A DNA stretch of 64,000 nt, from positions 1-64,000 of the forward strand of contig CAWCOH010000006.1 of NCBI GenBank assembly GCA_963797115.1, read 5' to 3'. Below are positions 57,054 to 64,000 of the stretch, piece by piece. Origin of the DNA: AP-15 sp963797115. GTDB lineage: Bacteria; Pseudomonadota; Alphaproteobacteria; ATCC43930; CGMCC-115725. Under the pieces are notes generated by a model. It saw only the letters and a program-made list of their open reading frames with translations. It did no database searches and was not told the DNA's origin. Position numbers and translations under genes: made by a program. Numbering within the stretch: the stretch's first letter is position 1; every line of letters begins with the position of its first letter.

Positions 57054-58840
57054 GTAGCGATAATCCGATCGAGTACCTGGCGGCTCGGTTCGGCATTAGC
57101 AATCGATTTCGTAGCGAGCAGGCCGACGCGAGTTACCCGACCCTGTGCCACCATAGAGCGCGCCTTCTCGAACCAGTAGCAGACCAGGTCCGCGCCTGCC
57201 GGTACACGGCCTTGATAAGCATCACGCATCTTTTGTACATAATCGCTGCCAAGACGTCGGAGGTGGAATTTAGAGCCCAAGAACGGCGGATTGCCGACGA
57301 TCACATCAACTTCTGGCCATTTGGTCTCTTGTCCCGTGGTCTCATCCATTATTGCATCCAATTCAACAATTCCTGGAAGCGAGCTAAGAACAGGTGTACG
57401 AGAAAGATCGTACCCCTTCCGCCGCATCCACTGAATTTCGCCGATCCAGACGGTCACGCGAGCCAGCTCGACCGCGTACGGGTTCTTCTCGATGCCTAAA
57501 ACGCTTTCCGGACCAACGAGCGGAAATACTCGCGGGATGCCCAGGATCTCGCTTTCTATAATTACCTGCAGCTCGATATCTTTGAGAGCTGTCAACGCCA
57601 CATAGAGAAAGTTTCCCGATCCGCACGCTGGGTCAAGAACCCGAAAGTTTCGCAGGTGCTCCAGAAAACTGTCGCGTAATGCTCTCGCTTCGGCCTCTCG
57701 GTCACCCCCCCTTCGCGGTGCGCGCTCTCTCATTTCTGCCCGACCAGCGATCGGCAATGATGGAAAGAGACTCGGTCTGGAAGCTCGCCGCGGCCGTTGG
57801 GCCGAGGGCTGTGCCGGCAGCGGAGTTGACAGGTGCTCAGCAATTTGGCCTCGCACCTCAGCCCACTCAGCCAGGAGCGGCTGTGTGATTACCGCACGGA
57901 TGATCCGCTCAATCATTGCTGGATCGGTATAGTGCGCGCCGAGCTGAGAGCGTTTGCTCGGATCAAGCCCACGCTCGAATAAAGTTCCGAAGATCGCCGG
58001 CTCAATAGCACTCCAATCCAGCCCGGCAGCCTCTTCCAGGAGTTTTAGATCATCCAATTCGAGTGGCAAAACAGCGTCATCTTGGAACAGGCTGCCATTG
58101 AACCACTCCACGCGATCCAGCCCATACAAGCCGCCATACGCCATCTGATGAAATAGGCCGCGCAGGAGGTTTTCCGCCTGGCCCGGTAGTCGTCGCGCTT
58201 GGCGAAGGAATTTTTCAAACAGACGATCTTCGAAAAGTTGTGAATCCTGAGCGAAAAGGCAAAAAAGTATCTGGTTAACGAAATGCGCCACTTGCTGGGG
58301 CAGGTGACCGCGCCGGCGTAGCCGACCAGCGAGTTCGGCGAAGCGCGTTGCAGCTATTGCAGTCACCTCCGCCCTTTTCCTGACCGGCCTTAACGCGTCT
58401 GGATTCGTGAAGACATTTTTGAGAAGCTGAAGTTTTTCAGGGTCCAATAGCTCCTCAAGTCTAATAGTCGTGGTCGTACTTACAAGGTCATTCCAGTTAG
58501 TATGTATTTCTATGCGGTCGGTATCGCAGGTGAGAAGCAATGGGGGGTTAGCGAGTGCCCCGGCATAGTTCAGTAGTTGCTTTAGAGCGGCCCCTAGATT
58601 AGCGTGACGCTTCTTGTATTCAACTGCGAAGCAACGCCGTTTCCAGACGTCTGCCCAACCTGCGCCACCCGTCGCCCGGTTCGCACCTTTTTCGAACGCG
58701 TAATTGATGCCCTCCGGATCAGCTTCGATCGGTGTTGGCTCTCCGAGTAGACGGCACAGGTCACCAAAATGCTCTTGTGCTGCTTGACGTTCGGTGAGCG
58801 CGACTGGTCGCCATTTGTGGACGAATTCCTGGGGCGTCAT
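57050..58840 (-). CDS. N-terminal half of an MmeI-like restriction-modification enzyme (nuclease and methyltransferase)
   Basis: A 596-residue protein. The N-terminal nuclease domain has WADVWKRR and FAVEYKKRH (an Asp...Glu-x-Lys set at about 65-77). A helical spacer follows, then a gamma-class adenine methyltransferase with FRVLDPACGSGNFLYVA (motif I) and VDVIVGNPPFLGSK (motif IV, NPPF). LGAHYTDPAMIERII precedes motif I. MmeI-type (type IIL) enzymes cut and methylate with one polypeptide and need no partner. Here the frame ends at DRIIAT-stop with an ATGA overlap to the C-terminal half. Confidence 0.8.
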   Translation of the reverse strand: MTPQEFVHKWRPVALTERQAAQEHFGDLCRLLGEPTPIEADPEGINYAFEKGANRATGGAGWADVWKRRCFAVEYKKRHANLGAALKQLLNYAGALANPPLLLTCDTDRIEIHTNWNDLVSTTTTIRLEELLDPEKLQLLKNVFTNPDALRPVRKRAEVTAIAATRFAELAGRLRRRGHLPQQVAHFVNQILFCLFAQDSQLFEDRLFEKFLRQARRLPGQAENLLRGLFHQMAYGGLYGLDRVEWFNGSLFQDDAVLPLELDDLKLLEEAAGLDWSAIEPAIFGTLFERGLDPSKRSQLGAHYTDPAMIERIIRAVITQPLLAEWAEVRGQIAEHLSTPLPAQPSAQRPRRASRPSLFPSLPIAGRAEMRERAPRRGGDREAEARALRDSFLEHLRNFRVLDPACGSGNFLYVALTALKDIELQVIIESEILGIPRVFPLVGPESVLGIEKNPYAVELARVTVWIGEIQWMRRKGYDLSRTPVLSSLPGIVELDAIMDETTGQETKWPEVDVIVGNPPFLGSKFHLRRLGSDYVQKMRDAYQGRVPAGADLVCYWFEKARSMVAQGRVTRVGLLATKSIANAEPSRQVLDRIIAT

Positions 58841-58977
58841 CCGCTGTCGGCCTGTCTGTGCAAATAACCGAAGAATAACCTCTGATTACCTGATTGTCTG
58901 TTAAAGCAAAGCGTCACGGCACCCTTGTGGCGCCGGCCGTCTTCTGCTGCCGTCGACATTCTGGCAGAAAGCCGCGC

Positions 58978-59500
58978 TCAGCTCGGCCGGACGGTTATGA
59001 CGGGTTCGCCCGCGATCCTCAAACCGCTGCTTCCTGTTCCGGGCGGGTCGCTGGCATTGATCTTCACCCCTCCAGCCTGCGGTAGCGGCGCGGTATCCCA
59101 TTCTGACATCTCGGCCACGCGGTCGCGTTCCCGCCGGAGGAGGCCGAGCGGCCTCGCCATCACCGATAGCGGCTCGGGCCGCGCGGTGTGCGGTGCAAGG
59201 ACGAGCTCCTTGTAATATCGGTAGATGCCGCGGGGCTCGCGGCCGACACCCTTGAGCCAGTCGAGGAATTGGGCGGTCGAGTCGACCTGGTCGTCGTATT
59301 TGCCGCCGGGGAAGACGGTCAGCTCGTGCAGGTATTCCGCACGCCAGCCGGCCTCGCGGGGCAAGTGGACAAAGCCGTTCTCGATCATCGCGGTCTGGGC
59401 GTGCATGCGCATGATCTTGTCGGATTGCGGCTGGTAGCGGGTGACGGCGTGGAGGCCGAGCTCGACCAGCTCCTTGTAGAGCTGGTAGAGCCAGTGCCGC
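58978..59500 (-). pseudogene. terminase large-subunit 3' fragment, tail copy 3
   Basis: Matches the last quarter of the terminase at 61350: LYKELVELGLHAVTRYQPQ, KIMRMHAQTAMIENGFVHLP, ELTVFPGGKYDDQVDSTAQF, ARPEPLSVMA. The nuclease metal motif DDQVD is kept. It begins abruptly about 60 nt after the hicA stop and runs into a unique 50-codon tail ending at 58978. It is closer to tail copy 2 than to the full gene. Confidence 0.75.
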
Positions 59501-59560
59501 GGCTCGCCGCCGCCCGCGCCGGCACCCCGGATGCGGGTTGGTGCAGCGCGCAACGCAGTA

Positions 59561-59791
59561 CTACCGTCGCAGAAGTTGTTGGAACTGGTCGACGGTGAGA
59601 CCGGCATCGGCAATGATGCGCCTGAGCGTCCCTTCTCTGACCTCGCGATGATCGGGGACGACCACGCGGGCGGGCGGGTCGTCGCGGCGCAGGATCATGT
59701 GGCTGCCGCTCTGGCGGCGGAACACGAAACCAGCCCGTTCCAGCGCCGCGCGCACTTGGCGACCGGACAAGCCGGCGGGAAGCCTGGCCAC
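59561..59791 (-). CDS. hicA: HicA toxin
   Basis: An mRNA interferase of the double-stranded RNA-binding fold. I take the GTG at 59791 (76 residues), because homology begins there: VARLPAGLSGRQVRAALERA, FVFRRQSGSHMILRRDDPPA with the catalytic His in GSH, RVVVPDHREVREGTLRRII. It is 26 nt downstream of hicB, so the order is antitoxin first, the less common arrangement. Directly after it comes a terminase tail fragment. Confidence 0.85.
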   Translation of the reverse strand: MARLPAGLSGRQVRAALERAGFVFRRQSGSHMILRRDDPPARVVVPDHREVREGTLRRIIADAGLTVDQFQQLLRR

Positions 59792-59817
59792 GATTCGCGC
59801 GGCGATCCGATCACGGA

Positions 59818-60042
59818 CTACGCGGCCGACGCGGCCTCCACCTCGACGAACTCTTTCCCGGCCTCGGTCGGGATCGGATCGCCGGCGTCGCGACAATCCT
59901 CGATATAAAGCTCGATGGCTTCGCGAATGTTGCTCAGGGCTTCGGCTCGGGTGTCGCCCTGGCTGACACAGCCGGGCAAAGCCGGGACGCTGACGACGTA
60001 GCCGCCATCGGGCTCCTGCTCCAGAACCACCGTAAAACGCAT
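59818..60042 (-). CDS. hicB: HicB antitoxin
   Basis: A 74-residue protein with the HicB partial-RNase-H fold: MRFTVVLEQEPDGGYVVSVP, LPGCVSQGDTRAEALSNIRE, IELYIEDCRDAG. The C-terminal DNA-binding domain of longer HicB proteins is missing, as in many short HicB forms, so autoregulation may be weak. It pairs with the following hicA. Confidence 0.85.
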   Translation of the reverse strand: MRFTVVLEQEPDGGYVVSVPALPGCVSQGDTRAEALSNIREAIELYIEDCRDAGDPIPTEAGKEFVEVEAASAA

Positions 60043-60347
60043 CGACGCCTCGTTGCTGCGAAGTCTGACCCGCGTATTGGCCCTCTGCTCTCGACTGCGC
60101 GGCGGTTGTGGCCGGGCAAGCCGCAGACCGTGGCGGACCTATCCGGAGAGGTTAGCCGATCCGTGCGCGTGCGGCGAGAGGGTCGTGAGAAGGTGGGCGG
60201 CGCCGTCCTGGGTGTGGCCGGTTGACACCTCCTTACGGGTAAGGGTAGCGCAGCGACCTGCCCCCTCACCCTGCCCTCTCCCCCCGGGGATTTAGGGGGA
60301 GAGGAGAAATTGATGAGGCATAGATAACTCTGCGCTTGCCTGCGCCG
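60043..60347. other. intergenic stretch upstream of hicB with a hairpin
   Basis: There is no gene. It contains the perfect inverted repeat CCTCTCCCCC/GGGGGAGAGG at 60275-60304 around a 10-nt loop, of the same style as the palindromes at 18888 and 31993. The hicBA promoter must lie between 60043 and about 60200. Confidence 0.5.
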
Positions 60348-60645
60348 TCAACACGGCAGTAGGCCCAGCTGCTTGGCCATCACCGATAGGGGCTCGGGCC
60401 GCGCGGGCTGCGGCGACTGGGCGAGCGCCTTGTGGTACTGGTAGATGCCGCGGGGCTCGCGGCCGGCAGCCTTGAGCCAGTCGAGCAGCTGGGCGGTCGC
60501 CCCCGGAACGAAGTGTCCGGGGGGACCTGGTCGTCGTATTTGCCACCCGGGAAGACAGTCAGCTCATGCAGGTATTCCGCACGCCAGCCGGCCTCCTTCG
60601 GGAGGTGGACAAAGCCGTTTCGATCATCGCCGTCTGCACGTGCAG
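60348..60645 (-). pseudogene. terminase large-subunit 3' fragment, tail copy 2
   Basis: From QTAMIE through NGFVHLPKEAGWRAEYLHEL and TVFPGGKYDDQV to ARPEPLSVMAKQLGLLPC-stop at 60348. The frame shifts near 60625 (missing base after ATGATCGA) and again at a GC-rich insertion of about 25 nt (CCCCCGGA...TCCGGGGG, about 60500-60525) placed exactly after DDQV. It starts about 20 nt after the vapC stop. Confidence 0.75.
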
Positions 60646-60665
60646 ACACCGCCGCGGCAATTATA

Positions 60666-61057
60666 TTACAGCCCCGGCTGGAGATCGGTCCTGTTGAAAT
60701 CGCCACCCTTGAAAAGCAACGGTTCGCCGCGGATTTTTGCCAGAGCGTAGGCGGTACAATCGATGATATTCAGTTGAGCCGGATGGCCCTGTCCCTTTCC
60801 ATATCGCCGAAAACTTGAAATGCTGCCTCGGCCATTTCCGCATCGAAGGGCACGACAACTACACCGGCATTTTCAAGCATCTCATCAAATTCATGGACCG
60901 CCTCGTCGCCGTGGCGAGACTGTAGGACTATCCTCGTCTCCAGCACCGTGACGGATGAGATCGTCAGGGATGCCGCGCCGAGCATCGCCTGTTGAAAACG
61001 GGCGCCGTCGGGCTCATTGGCGATGGCGGCAACGATCGCCGAGGTATCCAAAACCAT
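60666..61057 (-). pseudogene. VapC-like PIN-domain toxin, frameshifted
   Basis: A PIN-domain ribonuclease. The start MVLDTSAIVAAIANEPDG has the first metal Asp, and LTISSVTVLETRIVL the Glu. It goes out of frame after RAIRLN (60770). The next frame gives IIDCTAYALAKIRGEPLLFK, GGDFNRTDLQPGL and a stop at 60666, with the remaining acidic residues. A few extra or missing bases near 60772 explain it. The ATG overlaps the vapB stop by one base. Confidence 0.8.
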
Positions 61058-61302
61058 CAGGACGGCAGCCCGTCGGAGTCATAACCGATGATTTCGTCGA
61101 TGGAGCGGAAATCCTTAACCGGCATATGGGAGACCCGATCGAAAAACTTGCGCAATGCCGCTTGGCGATCCGCCGATACGGGGCCGGCGATGCGGGACAA
61201 CCGCTCCGCGATAGCCCGTTCCACCGCCGTCTCGACGTCCTCGCCGGTCAGGCGTGCAAGACGCTGAGCAAGTTCATCTACCTTTTCCGATACGTTATTC
61301 AT
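61057..61302 (-). CDS. VapB-type antitoxin (Rv0623/PSK family)
   Basis: An 81-residue protein. The N-terminal MNNVSEKVDELAQRLARLTG and EDVETAVERAIAERL form the ribbon-helix-type DNA-binding region. The C-terminal FFDRVSHMPVKDFRSIDEII and GYDSDGLP is the PIN-binding tail. It is coupled to vapC by a TGATG overlap. It starts 48 nt after the full terminase stop. Confidence 0.85.
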   Translation of the reverse strand: MNNVSEKVDELAQRLARLTGEDVETAVERAIAERLSRIAGPVSADRQAALRKFFDRVSHMPVKDFRSIDEIIGYDSDGLPS

Positions 61303-61349
61303 ACCGTGCGCTCCACGATGCGACGGAAAACCATAGCATCTTCGCCTGG

Positions 61350-62852
61350 TCACCACCGCAGGAGTCCGAGCCGCTTCGCCATCACCGATAACGGCTCGGG
61401 CCGGGCGGTCTGCGGCGGCTGGGCGAGCGCCTTGTAATAGTGGTAGATGCCGTCCGGCGGCTCGCCGCCGCCTTGCTTGAACCAATCGAGCATTTGCGCG
61501 GTCGCGTCGACCTGGTCGTCGTGCCGGCCATGGGGGAAGACGGTCAGCTCGTGTAGGAAGGGTGCGAGCCACGGTGCCGCCTCGGGCAGGCGGACAAAGC
61601 CGTTCTCGATCATCGCGGTCTGCGCGTGCATGCGCATGACCTTGTCGCCTTGCGGCCGATAGCGGGTCACGGCGTGGAGGCCGTCGGCGATCAGCTCCTG
61701 GATCAGCTGGGTGCCCGAGGCCTTGTCCTCGATCAACACGACGCTCGGGCGGAACCGCTCGCATTGCGCGCGCACCGCGCGCTTCAGCTCGGGGTACTCC
61801 ATGCGCCGGCGCAATACATCGATCAGATAGAGGTTCTTGGCCACGATCCCCCAGCTCGTGCACACGCTGAAATCGCTGAGCTCGGTCGCCTTGCTGGCGG
61901 TGTCCCAGCTCTGCACGATGCGGTCGAAGACCGGTCGCTCCGCCGCCGCGTAATGCTGGAACCAGCCCGCCTTGACGAGGCCGCCGCCCAAGGGCGCCGG
62001 CATCTGCTGATACTGACCGGCGAAATTGTATTCGCCGATGGTCCGGCGGATCTGCGCGAGCGTCGCGAGCGGCTCGCGCTTGGGATGCAGTGCCTCGCCG
62101 CGCCGCCGGGTGAAGCCGCGCGGCCCCAACGGCGTCTCGGCCAAGATTGTCTCGTCCTCCTCGGCGATCGCCGGCAGGCGGACGATCTCCCAGTCTTCCT
62201 GTGCGAGCACATGGCCGACCAGATCATCCTCGTGCAGCCGATGCATGATCAGCACGATCGCACCCTCCTGCTTGTCGTTCAGCCGGCTGTAGAGGGTGTG
62301 GTCGAACCACTCGTTGGCCGCCCGGCGCTGGGCCTCCGACAGGGCCTCCTCAGGCTTCAAGGGGTCGTCGATGACGATGATGTCGGCACCCCGTCCGGTC
62401 AGCAGCCCGCCGACCGAGGTGGCGATCCGGCAGCCCTGGGCGGTCGTCTCGAACTCGGGCACCGCCTGGTGCAGCGGCGAGAGGCGGGTCGGGAAGACCC
62501 GCTGGTACCAGTCGCTGGCGAGGATCCGCCGGCAATCGCGCGACAATTTGTCGGCGAGCTCCTGCGCGTAGCTGACGCAGAGGATCTCAGCGCTCGGCCG
62601 GCGCCCCAAGCACCAGGCCGGAAACGCGACCGAGGCGAGGTGCGACTTCAGGTGGCGCGGCGGCAGGTTGATGATCAGCCGGCGGATCTTGCCGTGATGC
62701 ACCGCCGTCAATTTTGCGGCGATGAGCTCGACATGCCAGCCGAACGAGAAGGGAGTGCGCGGGTTCAGCTCGTGAAAACAGCGCCGCGTGAAGCTCGCAA
62801 AATCGCGCCGCAGCAGCCCGTCATACCCGTCCTCGGTGACCGCCGACATCAT
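61350..62852 (-). CDS. phage-type terminase large subunit
   Basis: A 500-residue DNA-packaging motor protein. The ATPase domain has INLPPRHLKSHLAS (Walker-A-like), ILCVSYAQELADKLS, and IIVIDDPLKPEEA (Walker B with following acidic residue). The nuclease domain has QSWDTASKA, VLIEDKASGTQL and DDQVDATAQM (metal Asp residues). Length and motifs are complete. The only phage-like neighbour is the DUF5681 gene at 63361; there are no portal, capsid or tail genes. It is likely a domesticated or satellite-type module. Confidence 0.88.
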   Translation of the reverse strand: MMSAVTEDGYDGLLRRDFASFTRRCFHELNPRTPFSFGWHVELIAAKLTAVHHGKIRRLIINLPPRHLKSHLASVAFPAWCLGRRPSAEILCVSYAQELADKLSRDCRRILASDWYQRVFPTRLSPLHQAVPEFETTAQGCRIATSVGGLLTGRGADIIVIDDPLKPEEALSEAQRRAANEWFDHTLYSRLNDKQEGAIVLIMHRLHEDDLVGHVLAQEDWEIVRLPAIAEEDETILAETPLGPRGFTRRRGEALHPKREPLATLAQIRRTIGEYNFAGQYQQMPAPLGGGLVKAGWFQHYAAAERPVFDRIVQSWDTASKATELSDFSVCTSWGIVAKNLYLIDVLRRRMEYPELKRAVRAQCERFRPSVVLIEDKASGTQLIQELIADGLHAVTRYRPQGDKVMRMHAQTAMIENGFVRLPEAAPWLAPFLHELTVFPHGRHDDQVDATAQMLDWFKQGGGEPPDGIYHYYKALAQPPQTARPEPLSVMAKRLGLLRW

Positions 62853-62869
62853 CGACGGCTGTCCGGTTT

Positions 62870-63315
62870 AGGCAATTCGATTGCGCGCCAACAGTTCGAT
62901 ACGATCTCAGGCCCCCATGGCCGGGCTAGTCCCACGGCTCTCCGGTTCAGCGCATCGCTGCAGCTATACGAAGATCTTGCACGTACCTCTACAACCTCAG
63001 GTTCACCGTGGCCGGGCTTGGCCCGGCCATCCACGCCTTCCCAGGCGTCGATGGAGCTAGGTTCCAAGACGTGGGTGGCCGGAACAAGCCCGGCCACGGG
63101 GGTCTTGGGTTGTGCCGAACTCACTGCAAACAACCGAAATCGCCCAACCGGACAGCCGTGGGCTAGTCCCGGCCATCCACGCCTTTGTTTTGACCTAACG
63201 TAGCGGTATCCAAGACGTGGGTGCCCGGCACAAGGCCGGGCAAGGGGTCTTTCAGTTGTGTCAGGATGCGAGATACCCGCTCTAAAGTCGTGAAGTTTCT
63301 TAAACCGGACAGCCG
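62870..63315. repeat. cluster of palindromic repeats between DUF5681 and terminase
   Basis: At least five copies of a GGCCGGGCTTGGCCCGGCC-type palindrome occur in alternating orientation (near 62918, 63008, 63070, 63160 and 63215). The cluster is flanked by ACCGGACAGCCGT near 62860 (minus), 63138 and 63302. Most relate to the GTGGATGGCCGG...CCGGCCA repeats of alphaproteobacteria. No ORF here is convincing. Confidence 0.7.
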
Positions 63316-63360
63316 TGGACATCCTCCGTGTTCTCTGTGCCTCTGTGGTGAACCGACTTT
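63316..63360. repeat. conserved-type intergenic repeat (CTGTGGTGAA)
   Basis: The minus-strand sequence TTCACCACAGAGGCACAGAG, then ACACGGAG, is a widely scattered intergenic repeat in several bacterial phyla. It lies directly after the DUF5681 stop. The function is unknown. Confidence 0.5.
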
Positions 63361-63768
63361 CTACTCCGCGTTTTTGTGGGTCATCTCGTAGTGGATCTGG
63401 TCGCGCAGCCTTTCGATCAGCTGGGCGACGACCTCGTCGTCGGCTGCGGTAAATCGAGAAGGTGCATCGGACGGCGGCGTGCCGGTCTTTTTCTCGACAT
63501 CCCTCATGACGTCGAGCAGCATCTTGGTGGCGCGCCAATCGGCGTCGGCGGATTTGTCGATCAGCTGGCCGATCACCGCCTCGCGCTTGGTGATCGTGCG
63601 GCACCGGCCGTTCTCGGTGACCGTGACCGGCTCGTTCAGCTTGGCGACCAACAGCGCCGCCAGATTTTTCGCGGGCCGACCCTCGGGATTGGCCGAAGGC
63701 TCGCCTTTTTTGAAGCGCGTGTGCAGCGGCGGCTTCTTGTAGCCGACCTGGTAATCGGATTGGGACAT
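63361..63768 (-). CDS. DUF5681 protein associated with terminase
   Basis: A 135-residue protein from the ATG at 63768 (AGGAGAAG SD). The N-terminal VGYKKPPLHTRFKKGEPSAN and PEGRPAKNLAALL is the DUF5681 motif. VTVTENGRCRTITKREAVIG, SADADWRATKMLLDVMRDVE and a helical C-terminus follow. Such proteins often precede phage-type terminases and may act as the small subunit. The gap to the terminase here (508 nt of repeats) is unusually long. Two degraded relatives lie at 33618 and perhaps 10737. Confidence 0.75.
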   Translation of the reverse strand: MSQSDYQVGYKKPPLHTRFKKGEPSANPEGRPAKNLAALLVAKLNEPVTVTENGRCRTITKREAVIGQLIDKSADADWRATKMLLDVMRDVEKKTGTPPSDAPSRFTAADDEVVAQLIERLRDQIHYEMTHKNAE

Positions 63769-63965
63769 GCCTCTTCTCCTTTCGCGCCGCGAATACCATA
63801 TGAGCAAGACGTTGTCAATATCACAATTGTGAGCAAGGCCGATGCGAATCCCGGTTAGTTCCCGGCTGCCCGGTTTGTTTCCCCGTTCGGCGGACCGCGA
63901 AGCGCCTGCCAAGCAACTGAGAAACCGAAACTTCTGGTGATTTTGGTCGCCGGACGCGATTTTTA

Positions 63966-64000
63966 CCCGGTTATTCCCGCAAAACCGGGATTCGCCGGGT
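63966..64000. repeat. palindrome at the window end
   Basis: ACCCGGTTATTCCCG and CGGGATTCGCCGGGT form a stem around CAAAAC with a few mismatches. It is an extragenic palindrome cut by, or ending at, the window edge. Confidence 0.5.

Noticed and set aside
61350..63768. A prophage
   Set aside because: Only terminase and DUF5681 are present; there are no portal, capsid, tail, lysis or integrase genes within reach.

Overview
The window looks like a chromosomal stretch from a high-GC alphaproteobacterium. The evidence is the dapF-mtaB-ftsY gene order, a long-form PurC, YejEF-type transporter genes, and accessory genes of kinds common in soil Rhizobiales and Rhodospirillales (DUF5681/terminase pairs, IS91 with an integrase, ISNCY, IS110). 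I cannot name the genus. Housekeeping genes are intact (purC, dapF, mtaB, ftsY, asd, yejE, yejF). About a dozen accessory genes carry single frame breaks, so either the accessory genome is decaying or the assembly has indel errors.

Layout. 0-12 kb: a broken vanadium-haloperoxidase-like gene; an IS91-type element with its own tyrosine recombinase; a CmcJ/AsaB-like oxygenase; a broken IS110; purC; two paralogous secreted Gly/Tyr/Trp-rich proteins sharing a promoter-like block; a broken thioesterase; an ISNCY remnant. 12-14 kb: a lower-GC pair, a HEPN (AbiU2-like) protein plus a two-helix membrane protein, followed by a 130-bp MITE. 14-21 kb: a broken amidase, RidA, a Lys/Ser-rich secreted protein, then dapF-mtaB-ftsY. 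21-26 kb: an accessory island holding a DUF262 remnant and an AlbA/Schlafen-NB-ARC STAND ATPase split by an IS5-type element. The island is followed by a back-to-back yejF-tail/ftsY-fragment chimera, the footprint of a tandem duplication. 26-33 kb: yejF, yejE and asd on the minus strand, then a plus-strand metabolic cluster (DUF962, CMD/AhpD-like, VOC, iron alcohol dehydrogenase). 33-43 kb: a DUF5681 relic, a GT22-like glycosyltransferase beside a PEP-CTERM-like peptide, a broken PMT-like enzyme, a flavin monooxygenase, an amidohydrolase and an SDR. 43-52 kb: a surface glycan or lipid locus (acyltransferase, two tandem GT-C-like proteins, methyltransferase, HAD-UbiA fusion, flippase-like protein). 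52-54 kb: two tandem aldo/keto reductases.

54-64 kb is a defence and addiction island: TumE/TumA, Xre/RES, an MmeI-like restriction-modification enzyme split by an ATGA overlap, HicBA and VapBC, then a phage-type terminase and DUF5681 protein with no other phage genes. The HicBA and VapBC cassettes alternate with truncated copies of the terminase 3' end.

The strongest candidates for undescribed biology are the AlbA-NB-ARC ATPase, the HEPN/membrane pair, the terminase-tail/TA alternation, and the duplication that brackets the 21-25 kb island. All functional calls come from reading motifs by eye; no database search was run.
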